Assembly: GCA_963717635.1 (NCBI GenBank) | Contig: OY970347.1 | Span: 1,922,001-1,986,000 of the forward strand | Source of the DNA: JALZKA01 sp963717635 | GTDB taxonomy: Bacteria > Actinomycetota > Thermoleophilia > Solirubrobacterales > 70-9 | DNA length: 64,000 nt | Reading direction: 5' to 3' | In this document: in pieces, positions 55,508 to 63,566 of the stretch | How positions within the stretch are numbered: the first letter of the stretch is position 1 | Layout: the number at the start of each line of letters is the position of its first letter | Program-made: the position numbers and the translations under genes | Notes under the pieces: model-generated | What the model was told of the DNA's origin: nothing | Seen by the model: the letters and a program-made list of their open reading frames with translations, nothing else | Database searches by the model: none

Positions 55508-56316
55508 TCAGCCGGGCGCTGCGGCCGGCGCCCCGACGCTGGCGACGGCGTGTGCGCCGCCGTCGACGTGCAGGATCTCGCCGCTGATCGCCCGCGCCAG
55601 ATCCGAGAGCAGGAACAGGGCGGCGTCGGCGACCGCCGACGCGTCGCTGCGGTCCCAGCCCAGCGGGGCCGCGGCGCTCCAGTGGTCCGCGAGCTGCTCG
55701 AAGCCCGGGATCCCGCTCGCGGCCGGAGTCGAGACCGGGCCCGCGGAGATCAGGTTGACCCGCACCCCGCGCGGCCCGAGCTCGCGGGCGAGATAGCGCG
55801 AGACGGACTCGAGTCCCGCCTTGGCAACCCCCATCCAGTCGTAGGCCGGCCAGGCCACCGATGCGTCGAAGTCGAGGCCGACGACACTGGCCCCAGCGCC
55901 GGTGCCGTTGCGCGGCGCCAGCAGCGGATCGAGTGCGCTCGTCAATGCGCTCAGCGAGTAGGCGCTGGTCTCGAACGCCCGCAGGGCGCTCTCGCGCGGC
56001 GCCGCGAGGAAGTTGCCGCCCAGCGCGTCGCCCGGGGCGAACGCGATCGCGTGGACGACCCCGTCCACCCGGCCCCATCGCTCTGCGAGCTCAGTACCCA
56101 GCACGCTCAGGTCGTCGTCGGAGTCCACGTCCAGCTCAAGGACGTCGGGCGGCTCGGGCAGGTTCCGTGCGGCGCGCTCGGTCATCCGGCGCACCCGGCC
56201 GAAGCTGGTCAGCAGGACCTCGGCGCCCTCGCGCTGCGCCCGCTCGGCGATCGCGTAGGCGATCGAATGGCGGTTGACGACGCCGGTGACGAGGATCCGC
56301 TTGCCTCGAGGATCAC
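55508..56316 (-). CDS. fabI: Enoyl-ACP reductase FabI/InhA type, frame disrupted near the start
   Basis: The NADH-dependent enoyl-ACP reductase that completes each elongation round. GKRILVTGVVNRHSIAYAIA is the glycine-rich cofactor strand, WPAYDWMGVAKAGLESVSRY the Y-x6-K catalytic pair of the FabI/InhA branch, and GPRGVRVNLISAGPVSTPAA the substrate loop. The natural start is the GTG overlapping the MaoC stop (GTGA): it reads V-I-L-E and needs one extra G near 56304 (GAGGCAAG for GAGGGCAAG) to join the frame at GKRIL. Without it no standard start exists. Last gene of the fab operon. Confidence 0.88.
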
Positions 56317-56802
56317 AGCAGGACGCTCTCCGCGTACAGCTCGTCCGCCGACTGATCGGCGGGGCGGCCATTGGCCGAAACGCTCGCCCGGTGGACGATC
56401 TGCACCTTCGCCCGCAGCGCCAACTTGTCTGTCGGCGCCCAGGACCCGCCAGCGCAGGGTCACCAGCTCGTGCTGGTCGTCGAGCGGCATCGCGTCGGCG
56501 ACCTCGGCCTCGACCCGGATCGTCTCGCCGATCGCCACCGGGCGCTTGAAGGTGAGCGAGTCGATCCCGCGCAGCGCCACCACCCGCTCGGGGTCGAAGC
56601 CGACCAGCCCGATCGAGTACGACAACACCAGCATCCCGTGCGCGATCCGCTCGCCGAAGCGGCTGTGCGCGGCCCACTCGGCGTCGGCGTGCTGGGGGTG
56701 CCAGTCGCCCGTAAGGGCGGCGAACGAGACCAGGTCGGCCTCGGTGATCGTGCGGGCCCGGCTCGTGAGCCTCGCGCCCGGATCAAGCTCTGGTCCGCTC
56801 AC
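56313..56802 (-). CDS. MaoC-like (R)-hydratase/dehydratase, frame disrupted
   Basis: A hotdog-fold dehydratase of about 162 residues when two frames are joined. RTITEADLVSFAALTGDWHP and HADAEWAAHSRFGERIAHGM carry the hydratase motif with catalytic Asp and His; VVALRGIDSLTFKRPVAIGE follows. At about 56430 one base appears to be extra: the frame before it ends LRWRVLGAD, and the next frame, with strong GC third-position bias, continues DKLALRAKVQIVHRASVSAN to AESVLL. It probably does the dehydration step, since no fabZ/fabA is present. GTGA overlaps at both ends. Confidence 0.82.
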
Positions 56803-57410
56803 TGCATCGCCTCCTGGGGGATCGGGATCTCGAACTGCTCGGCGATCAGCCGGCCGAACGCTTCGGCCGCCCGGCGGTGGCCAAGCGGCGAGGGGTGCAG
56901 GCCGTCGCCCGCGAAGTTCCTTGCGTCGCTCAGGCCCGGATGGGTGGCAACGTCCAGCACCGCCACCCGGTTCGCTGCCGCAAGCCCCCGGGTCGCGTGG
57001 TTGAGGAGCACGAGCCCCGCTTCCATGCGTGCCCGAGTCCTCGGGCCCAGCGGCAGGAAGTCCCAGCGCTCCGGGGCCGTCGCGGTGACCACGCACACGC
57101 CCGGGAGCGTCCCCGTGAGAGCACTGAGGATCGCGCTCATATTGCGCGAGTAGGCGAGCGGGTCGAGCCTCCTTCCGAGCAGGTCGTTGGTCCCACAGAC
57201 GACCGTGACCAGGTCGGGCTCCAACTGCAGCGCCCGGCCGAGTTGCGCGCGGACGTCGGCGCTGGTCGCCCCGTGCTCGGCCAGGTTCTCGTAGACGAAG
57301 CCGTCAACGCCGGAGCCAAGGGCCGTCGCCAGCCGGTCGGCCCAGCCCTCGCCCGGCAGGCAGCCGGTCCCGGCGGTGAAGCTGTCGCCGAGGGCGACGT
57401 AGGAGTTCAT
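56799..57410 (-). CDS. SGNH/GDSL-family hydrolase
   Basis: A 203-residue esterase-type protein with the four SGNH blocks: YVALGDSFTAGTGCLPGEGW (Ser), a Gly in the second block near ENLAEHGATSADV, VVCGTNDLLGRRL (G-x-N-D) and DGLHPSPLGHRRAA (D-x-x-H). No signal peptide, so it acts in the cytoplasm. Its place inside the fatty-acid operon, with ATGA and GTGA overlaps on either side, suggests a thioesterase-like role (TesA also has the SGNH fold); that is inference. Confidence 0.87.
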   Translation of the reverse strand: MNSYVALGDSFTAGTGCLPGEGWADRLATALGSGVDGFVYENLAEHGATSADVRAQLGRALQLEPDLVTVVCGTNDLLGRRLDPLAYSRNMSAILSALTGTLPGVCVVTATAPERWDFLPLGPRTRARMEAGLVLLNHATRGLAAANRVAVLDVATHPGLSDARNFAGDGLHPSPLGHRRAAEAFGRLIAEQFEIPIPQEAMQ

Positions 57411-58819
57411 CGCCGCCCCTGCAAAGAGGCCAGCGCCCAGGCGACGCGGCGGCGTGTCTCACCCGGGTCGATCACCTCGTCGACGAAGCCGCTGGCGGCC
57501 GCGGCCGGAGCGGTCAGGTGCTCGCCCGCATATTCGCCCGCGAGCGAGTCGCGAAGCGGCTCGGGATCCGGAGCCGCCGCGATCCGGCGGCGCTCGACGA
57601 TGCCGACGGCCTGGCGAGCGGCCATGATCCCGATCTCCGACCCGGGCCAGGCGAAGACCATGTCGGCGCCCAGCCCGCGCGAGTTCATTGTGATCACGGC
57701 GCCGCCATACGCCTTGCGCAGGACCACGGTCAGCTTTGGGACCCGGGCGGCCGCGAACGCCCGCAGGAGCTGGGCGCCGTAGCGGATCACACCCGCCTCC
57801 TCCTGGCGGCCGCCCGGCATGAAGCCCGGGGTGTCGACCAGCACCAGCAGCGGGATCCCGAAGCGGTCGCAGCGATCGACGAACAGCGCGGCCTTCTCGG
57901 CCGCCTCGGCGTCGATCACGCCGCCGAGGCGCCGCGGCTGGTTTGCCACGACGCCGACGGCGCGCCCCTCGATACGGGCGAAGGCGGTGACCATGTTGCG
58001 GGCCCAGCGCTGGTCCAGCTCCAGAAGGCGGCGATCGTCGGCGAGTGCCGCGACCACGTCGCGCACGTCGTAGATCCGGCGCGGGTCATCGGGGACCACG
58101 GTGCTCGGGTCCCCACCCGGCGCGGCGACCGACGGGGTCGGCTCGGGTGGGTGGCCGATCCGCGCCGGCAGGTAGGAGAGCAGCTCGCGGGTCAGCCCGA
58201 CGGCGCCCGGCACATCGGCGGCGACCAGCTGGCAGACGCCGTTGGCGCCGTGCACCCCGGGGCCGCCGAGCTCTGCCATCTCGATCTCCTCGCCCAGCGC
58301 CTCGCGCACGATCTGCGGCCCGGTCAGGAACATCCGCGCCTCCTCCGTCATCACCACGAAGTCGGTCAGCGCCGGCGAGTACGCACCGCCGCCCGCCGAG
58401 ACGCCCGCGACGATCGAGACCTGCGGGACCCGGTGCGAGAGCTCGACGCTGGCGCGGAAGATGTTCCCGTAGCCGGCGAGCGCCGCATGCCCCTCCTGAA
58501 GCCGGGCGCCGCCGGACTCGACGAAGCCCACCACCGGGGCCCCGGCGTCGCCGGCGAGGCGCATGACCCGCACGATCGAGTCGGCGTGCGACGCGCCCAG
58601 CGACCCGCCCTTGTGGTGCGGGTTCTGGGCGTAGCAGTAGAGCGGCCGGCCGGCCAGCGCGCCGGCGCCCGCAAGAACGCCGTCGCCGGCGCCACCCACT
58701 GCGCTTCGCAGCGGCATGAAGGTGCCGGGATCGCAGAGCTGCTCCAAGCGCTCGCGCGGCACGTCTGCGACGGGCCCGTCGCGCCGCTCCTCGCGCAGGG
58801 CTGTGGCGGCCGGAGTCAT
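57407..58819 (-). CDS. Acyl-CoA carboxylase carboxyltransferase subunit (AccD/PccB type)
   Basis: A 470-residue carboxyltransferase with fused N- and C-terminal crotonase-like halves. GFVESGGARLQEGHAALAGY and VAGVSAGGGAYSPALTDFVV form the first half, VDTPGFMPGGRQEEAGVIRY and LRKAYGGAVITMNSRGLGAD the second, which holds the carboxybiotin site. It would transfer CO2 to acetyl- or propionyl-CoA, supplying malonyl-CoA for this operon. The biotin carboxylase/BCCP partner is not in the window. The ATG overlaps the fabF stop. Confidence 0.92.
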   Translation of the reverse strand: MTPAATALREERRDGPVADVPRERLEQLCDPGTFMPLRSAVGGAGDGVLAGAGALAGRPLYCYAQNPHHKGGSLGASHADSIVRVMRLAGDAGAPVVGFVESGGARLQEGHAALAGYGNIFRASVELSHRVPQVSIVAGVSAGGGAYSPALTDFVVMTEEARMFLTGPQIVREALGEEIEMAELGGPGVHGANGVCQLVAADVPGAVGLTRELLSYLPARIGHPPEPTPSVAAPGGDPSTVVPDDPRRIYDVRDVVAALADDRRLLELDQRWARNMVTAFARIEGRAVGVVANQPRRLGGVIDAEAAEKAALFVDRCDRFGIPLLVLVDTPGFMPGGRQEEAGVIRYGAQLLRAFAAARVPKLTVVLRKAYGGAVITMNSRGLGADMVFAWPGSEIGIMAARQAVGIVERRRIAAAPDPEPLRDSLAGEYAGEHLTAPAAAASGFVDEVIDPGETRRRVAWALASLQGRR

Positions 58820-60024
58820 GAGCCCAGGCAGAGGACCGCGTTGTGGCCGCCGAAACCGAATGAGTTGGAGATCGCGACAGAACGTCCGCCGCCGTTCCCC
58901 GATGCGGTCGCGAGCGGCCGCGCTTCGTTCGGGACGTAGTCGAGGTCGAGCCCCTCATCGGGCTCGTCGTAGCCCAGCGTCGGCGGGGCGATGTCGCGGC
59001 CGAGCGCGCCCACCGTGGCGATCGCCTCAACCGCGCCGGCGGCACCCAGCAGGTGCCCGATCGCCGACTTCGTCGACGAAACCGGCACCTTCATCGCCGC
59101 GGCCCCCAGGGCCACCTTCAAAGCCTCGGTCTCGGAGCGGTCGTTCAGCGGCGTCGAGGTGCCGTGCGCGTTCACGTAGTCCAGTTCGTCGGCGGTGACA
59201 TCGGCGTCCGCCAGCGCCAGGGTGACCGCCCGCGCCGCCTCGCGCCCCTCCGGGTCGGGCGCCGTCAGGTGGTGGGCGTCGGAGGTGGCCGCGTAGCCCA
59301 GCACCTCACCCAGCACGGTCGCGCCGCGGCGCTCCGCAGCCTCGGCATCCTCGAGCACCAGGACGCCGGCTCCCTCGCCCATCACGAAACCGTCGCGCCG
59401 GGCGTCGAACGGGCGTGAGATCCCGGTCTCTGACGTTGCGGCCATCGCCGAGAACGCCGCGATCGCGACCGGGGTCAGCGTCGCCTCGGCCCCGCCGCAG
59501 ACGACCGCGTCGGCGTCGCCCACGCGGATCATCCGCATCGCGGCCCCGATCGCGTGCGCGCCGGCCGCGCAGGCTGAGACGACGCCGTAGGTCTGACCGT
59601 GGATGCCGTGGCGCATCGCGATTGCGGCCGCGGCGGCGTTGCCCATCATCAGCGGCACCGAAAGCGGCGACACCGCGGTCGGACCGCGCGCGTTCAAGAT
59701 GCCGACCTGCTCCTCCAGCGAGCCCAGGCCGCCGATGCCGGTCCCGATCACGCACCCGGTCCGGTCCTGGTCGGGCGCCGAGTCCTCGGGCCAGCCGGCG
59801 TGGGCCAGCGCCTCCTCGGCGGCGACGATCGCGAGCTGGGTGAAGCGGTCGGCGCGGCGCGCCTCCTTCTTCGAGAGATGCTCGGACGGCTCGAACGCGT
59901 CGCAGCGCCCGGCCCCATCGGCGATGCCGCACTCGCCCGCGATCCAGCGGTCGAGCAGCGCGTCGGCGCCGATCCCAAGCGGGGTCACCGCGCCGACGCC
60001 GGTGATGACGACCCTTCGGGTCAC
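58816..60024 (-). CDS. fabF: Beta-ketoacyl-ACP synthase II
   Basis: A 402-residue condensing enzyme. The catalytic triad is complete: VVSACAAGAHAIGAAMRMIR (Cys), YVNAHGTSTPLNDRSETEAL (His) and KSAIGHLLGAAGAVEAIATV (Lys, His). SISNSFGFGGHNAVL-type C-terminal region with the gatekeeper Phe is present. It elongates acyl-ACP with malonyl-ACP. The GTG start overlaps the ACP stop as GTGA. Confidence 0.97.
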   Translation of the reverse strand: MTRRVVITGVGAVTPLGIGADALLDRWIAGECGIADGAGRCDAFEPSEHLSKKEARRADRFTQLAIVAAEEALAHAGWPEDSAPDQDRTGCVIGTGIGGLGSLEEQVGILNARGPTAVSPLSVPLMMGNAAAAAIAMRHGIHGQTYGVVSACAAGAHAIGAAMRMIRVGDADAVVCGGAEATLTPVAIAAFSAMAATSETGISRPFDARRDGFVMGEGAGVLVLEDAEAAERRGATVLGEVLGYAATSDAHHLTAPDPEGREAARAVTLALADADVTADELDYVNAHGTSTPLNDRSETEALKVALGAAAMKVPVSSTKSAIGHLLGAAGAVEAIATVGALGRDIAPPTLGYDEPDEGLDLDYVPNEARPLATASGNGGGRSVAISNSFGFGGHNAVLCLGS

Positions 60025-60275
60025 GCGGCCTCGGACTTCGTCACGACCAGGTCGATGACCTGGCCGACGTTGGTGATGCCCTTCAGGTCGTCGCCCTCGA
60101 GCCGCACGGCGAACTCGTCCTCGACGATCTGCGCGAGCTCGACGAGGTCGAGCGAGTCGACGTCGAGGGCTTCGAACTCGGCCTCGCGCGAGATCTCATC
60201 GGGCTCCGCGCCGACCTCGGCGAGGCCTTCGAAGATCACCCTCTCGACCGCTCCGTTTTCCACCTTGGTTGTCAT
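60021..60275 (-). CDS. acpP: Acyl carrier protein
   Basis: An 84-residue ACP. EALDVDSLDLVELAQIVEDE contains the D-S-L motif whose Ser receives phosphopantetheine, followed by the acidic recognition helix; DLKGITNVGQVIDLVV ends the four-helix bundle. The ATG has AAAGGA six bases upstream. A second ATG 21 bases upstream overlaps the fabG stop as ATGA and is the alternative start. Confidence 0.94.
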   Translation of the reverse strand: MTTKVENGAVERVIFEGLAEVGAEPDEISREAEFEALDVDSLDLVELAQIVEDEFAVRLEGDDLKGITNVGQVIDLVVTKSEAA

Positions 60276-60292
60276 TGCCGTTCCTTTCGTTG

Positions 60293-61036
60293 TCATGCGC
60301 TGAGGCCGCCGTCGACGGTCAGCGTCGTTCCGGTCACGTAGCTCGCCTCGGGCGAGACCAGGAACCGCACGCAGGCGGCGATCTCGTCGGGCGTCCCGGC
60401 GCGGCGGGCCGGGATCTCGCCCAGCGCGTCGCCGTTCAGGTCTTCTGTGAATCGGGTCTCGACCAGCCCGGGCGCGACGGCGTTCACCGTGATCCCGCGC
60501 CGGGCGACCTCGACCGCGACGGTCTTCGTCATCCCGATCAGACCGGCCTTCGCGGCGGCGTAGTTGGCCTGGCCGGCGTTGGCGCGCGGGCCGACGATCG
60601 AGGCGATGTTCACCACCCGGCCGAAGCGGGCTCGTAGCATCGGTCGCAACGCCCGGCGGGTGGCGCGGAAGGCGGCGGAGAGGTTGGTGTCGACGACGCG
60701 CGCCCAGGCGTCGTCGTCGATCTGGGGCGCCAGGTTGTCGTCGCGGATGCCGGCGTTGTTCACCAAGACCAGGACCGGGCCATGGCCGGCCTCCATCGCC
60801 GCGAACGCCGCCTCCATTGCTTCCGGGTCGCAGACGTCGCCGACGAGCGAGACGGCGGAGCCGCCCGAGTCCGTGATCTCCTGCGCGAGCGCGTCAGCGC
60901 CGTCGGCATCGGAGCGGTAGTTGACCCCGACGGCCCAGCCGTCGGCGGCCAGGGCGCGTGCGGTCGCGGCGCCGATCCCGCGCGAGGCCCCGGTCACGAT
61001 CGCGCAGCCCGCAGGACGTCCGTTGCCCTCAGACAT
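60293..61036 (-). CDS. fabG: 3-oxoacyl-ACP reductase
   Basis: A 247-residue SDR. AIVTGASRGIGAATARALAA is the cofactor motif, LVNNAGIRDDNLAPQIDDDA the NNAG stretch typical of FabG, VNIASIVGPRANAGQANYAA then AKAGLIGMTK the Ser and Y-x3-K. The C-terminal YVTGTTLTVDGGLSA is the FabG hallmark. It reduces 3-oxoacyl-ACP with NADPH. Eight-base overlap with fabH upstream. Confidence 0.96.
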   Translation of the reverse strand: MSEGNGRPAGCAIVTGASRGIGAATARALAADGWAVGVNYRSDADGADALAQEITDSGGSAVSLVGDVCDPEAMEAAFAAMEAGHGPVLVLVNNAGIRDDNLAPQIDDDAWARVVDTNLSAAFRATRRALRPMLRARFGRVVNIASIVGPRANAGQANYAAAKAGLIGMTKTVAVEVARRGITVNAVAPGLVETRFTEDLNGDALGEIPARRAGTPDEIAACVRFLVSPEASYVTGTTLTVDGGLSA

Positions 61037-62030
61037 CGGGACCCCCCTCCCACTCCACCACGGTCGCGCCCCAGGTCAGGCCGCCACCGAAAGCCGCCAT
61101 CAGGACCTGGTCACCGCGCGCGATTCGCCCTTCGGAGAGCGCGGTCGCCAACGCGATCGGGATCGTCGCCGCCGAGGTGTTGCCGTAGCGGGAGATGCAC
61201 TCGACCACGCGCTCGGAGTCCAGCCCCAGCCGCTGCGCGAGCGCACGGAGGATGCGGGCGTTGGCCTGGTGATAGACAAAGAGGTCGATCTCGTCCAGCT
61301 CGAGCCCGGCCGCGCGGGTCGCCGCGACCGTCGCATCAGACATCCGGTTGACGGCCTCGCGGAAGGTGTCCTGGCCCTGCATCCGGATCAGCGCCTCGTC
61401 GCGCTCGGCGGTGACCAGCTCGGCCTGGCTGCCGTCGCTGCCCAGCACGAAGGGGCCGAAGCCGGCGCCCGTGGCCGTGCGCACCACCGCCGCTCCGGCG
61501 CCGTCGCCGAACAGCGCCGCGGTCGCCCGGTCGTCGTGGTCGGTCAGGGCCGAGAGTCGCTCGGCCCCGACGACCAGCACCGTCTCGGCCCGGCCCGACT
61601 CGACCTGGGCGGCCGCCAAAGACAGGGCGCCGACGAAGCCGGTGCAGGCGCCGTCGATGTCCAGCGCGCCGGCATCGGTGCCGATCCGGTCGGCAACGAG
61701 CGGCGCCAGCGGCGGGGTCAGCCGCTCGTGGCTCATCGTCGCGGCCAGCAGCAGGTCCACGGCCTCGGGCGCGACGCCGGCCTGGGCCAGAGCCCGCTCG
61801 GCCGCTTCGGCACCCAGCTCGACCAGGCTCTCGCCGGGGCCGAGGACACGGCGCTCGCGCACGCCGGTGCGCTCGACGATCCACTCCGGCTCGATCCCCA
61901 GGCGCGCGGCGATCGGCTCGTTGCCGACGACGTGTGCCGGGACCGCCATCGCCACCCCGCCGATCCCGGCGGGGCGCAAGCTCCTGGCGCCGGCCGGAGC
62001 GGCGGCCGGGGACTCGGCGGTCTCAAGCAT
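61029..62030 (-). CDS. fabH: Beta-ketoacyl-ACP synthase III
   Basis: A 333-residue initiating condensing enzyme joining acetyl- or branched acyl-CoA to malonyl-ACP. ALDIDGACTGFVGALSLAAA has the Cys, LFVYHQANARILRALAQRLG the His, ISRYGNTSAATIPIALATAL the Asn. Family-typical IEPEWIVERTGVRERRVLGP is present near the N-terminus. Overlaps fabD by eight bases and fabG by eight. Confidence 0.96.
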   Translation of the reverse strand: MLETAESPAAAPAGARSLRPAGIGGVAMAVPAHVVGNEPIAARLGIEPEWIVERTGVRERRVLGPGESLVELGAEAAERALAQAGVAPEAVDLLLAATMSHERLTPPLAPLVADRIGTDAGALDIDGACTGFVGALSLAAAQVESGRAETVLVVGAERLSALTDHDDRATAALFGDGAGAAVVRTATGAGFGPFVLGSDGSQAELVTAERDEALIRMQGQDTFREAVNRMSDATVAATRAAGLELDEIDLFVYHQANARILRALAQRLGLDSERVVECISRYGNTSAATIPIALATALSEGRIARGDQVLMAAFGGGLTWGATVVEWEGGPDV

Positions 62031-62853
62031 GGCTCGGCTCCGCGACGGGGTTGCGCTCGACGAGCTTGGTCAACACGTCGCCGGGACCGGTCTCGAGGAA
62101 CCGCTCGACGCCGCGCTCGCGCAGGGCACGAAGCGTCTGGCGCCAGCGCACCGGGCGCACCAGCGCCTCCTCCAGCTCCGCCCTGGGAGCGGTGAACTCG
62201 CGGGCCGTGGTGCAGGACAGCACCGGAATACCCGGCTCCCGGAACTCGACCGTTGCCAGCGCCTCGCGGAACCCGGTCAGCGCCGGCTCCATCTCGGGCG
62301 AGTGGAAGGCGCCGGCGACCGGCAGCCGCATCGCGCGCAGGCCCGCGCCGCGCGCCGCCCGGCGCCCGTTCTCCAACGCATCAGGCGGCCCGGCGACGAC
62401 CAGCTGCTCGGGCGCGTTGTCGTTGGCAACGGTCAGATCGCTCGCGTGCGCCAGCTCCAGCGCCGCTTCGCGCTCGCCCAGCAGCGCCAGCATTCCACCG
62501 CCGCCGCGCTCGGCCGCATGCTGCATCAGGGCGCCGCGGTCAGCCGCCAAGCGAAGTCCGGCGCGGTGATCGAGCGCTCCGGCAGCGGCCAGGGCCGCGA
62601 GCTCACCCAGCGAATGGCCGGCGGCAAAATCGGCGCCGGGGCGCTCGAGGCGCTCCCAGCCCGCCAGCGCCGCGCAGTAGATCGCCGGCTGCGCGAAGCG
62701 GGTGCCCTCGGCGACCCGCTCGAACGGGTCGCAGCCGACCAGCTCGCCGGCCAGCTCCAGCAGGTCCGGGCGCGCGTCGGCGACGGCGTCGCGCATCCCG
62801 GGCTCGTGGCTCCCCTGGCCGGGGAACAGAAGGGCGGTCGCAGAATCGAGCAT
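62023..62853 (-). CDS. fabD: Malonyl-CoA:ACP transacylase
   Basis: A 276-residue acyltransferase. LLFPGQGSHEPGMRDAVADA is the opening motif, FAAGHSLGELAALAAAGALD the nucleophilic Ser elbow G-H-S-x-G, and LPVAGAFHSPEMEPALTGFR the catalytic His region. It loads malonyl groups on ACP. First gene of the nine-gene operon. The upstream region (62854-62963) holds an inverted repeat and a GAAC-N4-GTTC site. Confidence 0.95.
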   Translation of the reverse strand: MLDSATALLFPGQGSHEPGMRDAVADARPDLLELAGELVGCDPFERVAEGTRFAQPAIYCAALAGWERLERPGADFAAGHSLGELAALAAAGALDHRAGLRLAADRGALMQHAAERGGGGMLALLGEREAALELAHASDLTVANDNAPEQLVVAGPPDALENGRRAARGAGLRAMRLPVAGAFHSPEMEPALTGFREALATVEFREPGIPVLSCTTAREFTAPRAELEEALVRPVRWRQTLRALRERGVERFLETGPGDVLTKLVERNPVAEPSHA

Positions 62854-62908
62854 CGCCCGATACTTCCCCGCCGCGCGCCGCAGGTGACCGACGCGGGCCT
62901 CGATACCC

Positions 62909-62952
62909 CCCGTTCGGCGGGGACCTCGGGGCGGGCCGGGGGGTGGAACGGG
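62909..62952. repeat. Inverted repeat between the response regulator and fabD
   Basis: CCCGTTC and GAACGGG (7 bp) flank a very GC-rich 30-base interval. On the minus strand it begins 11 bases after the response regulator stop, so it may be a terminator isolating the fab operon. Confidence 0.35.
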
Positions 62953-62957
62953 CGTTC
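62946..62957. promoter_or_regulatory. LexA-box-like sequence GAAC-GGGC-GTTC upstream of fabD
   Basis: Matches the SOS consensus but has a GC-only centre and lies 92 bases before fabD. One such match is expected by chance in this length, so it is a weak candidate. Confidence 0.2.
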
Positions 62958-62963
62958 AGGCGA

Positions 62964-63566
62964 TCAGGTGATCAGCCCGTGGCGCTGCGCGGCCTTCACG
63001 GCCTCGGCCCGGTTGCGGACGCCGAGCTTGCGGTAGATCGCCGAGGTGTGCTCCTTGACGGTGTGCGGCGAGAGGAACAGCGCCCGGGCGATCTCCGCAT
63101 TGGTCGAGCCGCGCGAGATGTGGGCGACGACCTCGCGCTCGCGCGGCGAGAGCGAGGGATCGCCGCCCTCGGGGGCCGGCGCGAAGACCTCCTGGCCCAG
63201 CGCCACCATGCGTACGGCCCGCACGACGTCGGCGGCGCCCCAGTCCTTGGAGACGAAGCCCGATGCGCCCGCCGCGCGCGCGACCGCCGGGCTGATCCGC
63301 CCCGCGCCGGAGATCAGCAGCACCTTCATCTCGGGCTGCGCGCGCTTCAGCTCCTCGCCGACCTCGGCCCCCGACTCGCCGGCCAGGAACAGGTCCACGA
63401 GCGCGACGTGCGGGCGCAGCTTCGCCGCCTCGCGTTTTGCCGCCTCGCCGCCGGTCGCCGCGGCGCAGCTCTCGACCCAGCTCTGCTTCTCGAGCAGCAG
63501 GCGAAAGCCCCAGTGGACGACGTCGTGGTCGTCGACGACGAGCACGCGCAGGCGCTCAGGCGGCAT
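62964..63566 (-). CDS. NarL/LuxR-family response regulator
   Basis: A 200-residue regulator. The receiver starts LRVLVVDDHDVVHWGFRLLL (acidic pair), with the phospho-Asp in HVALVDLFLAGESGAEV and Lys in GFVSKDWGAAD. The LuxR-type helix-turn-helix is LSPREREVVAHISRGSTNAE then IARALFLSPHTVKEHTSAIY. The ATG has GAGGG eight bases upstream; a GTG nine bases earlier is possible. It overlaps the 3' end of the kinase gene and is its cognate partner by position. Confidence 0.93.
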   Translation of the reverse strand: MPPERLRVLVVDDHDVVHWGFRLLLEKQSWVESCAAATGGEAAKREAAKLRPHVALVDLFLAGESGAEVGEELKRAQPEMKVLLISGAGRISPAVARAAGASGFVSKDWGAADVVRAVRMVALGQEVFAPAPEGGDPSLSPREREVVAHISRGSTNAEIARALFLSPHTVKEHTSAIYRKLGVRNRAEAVKAAQRHGLIT

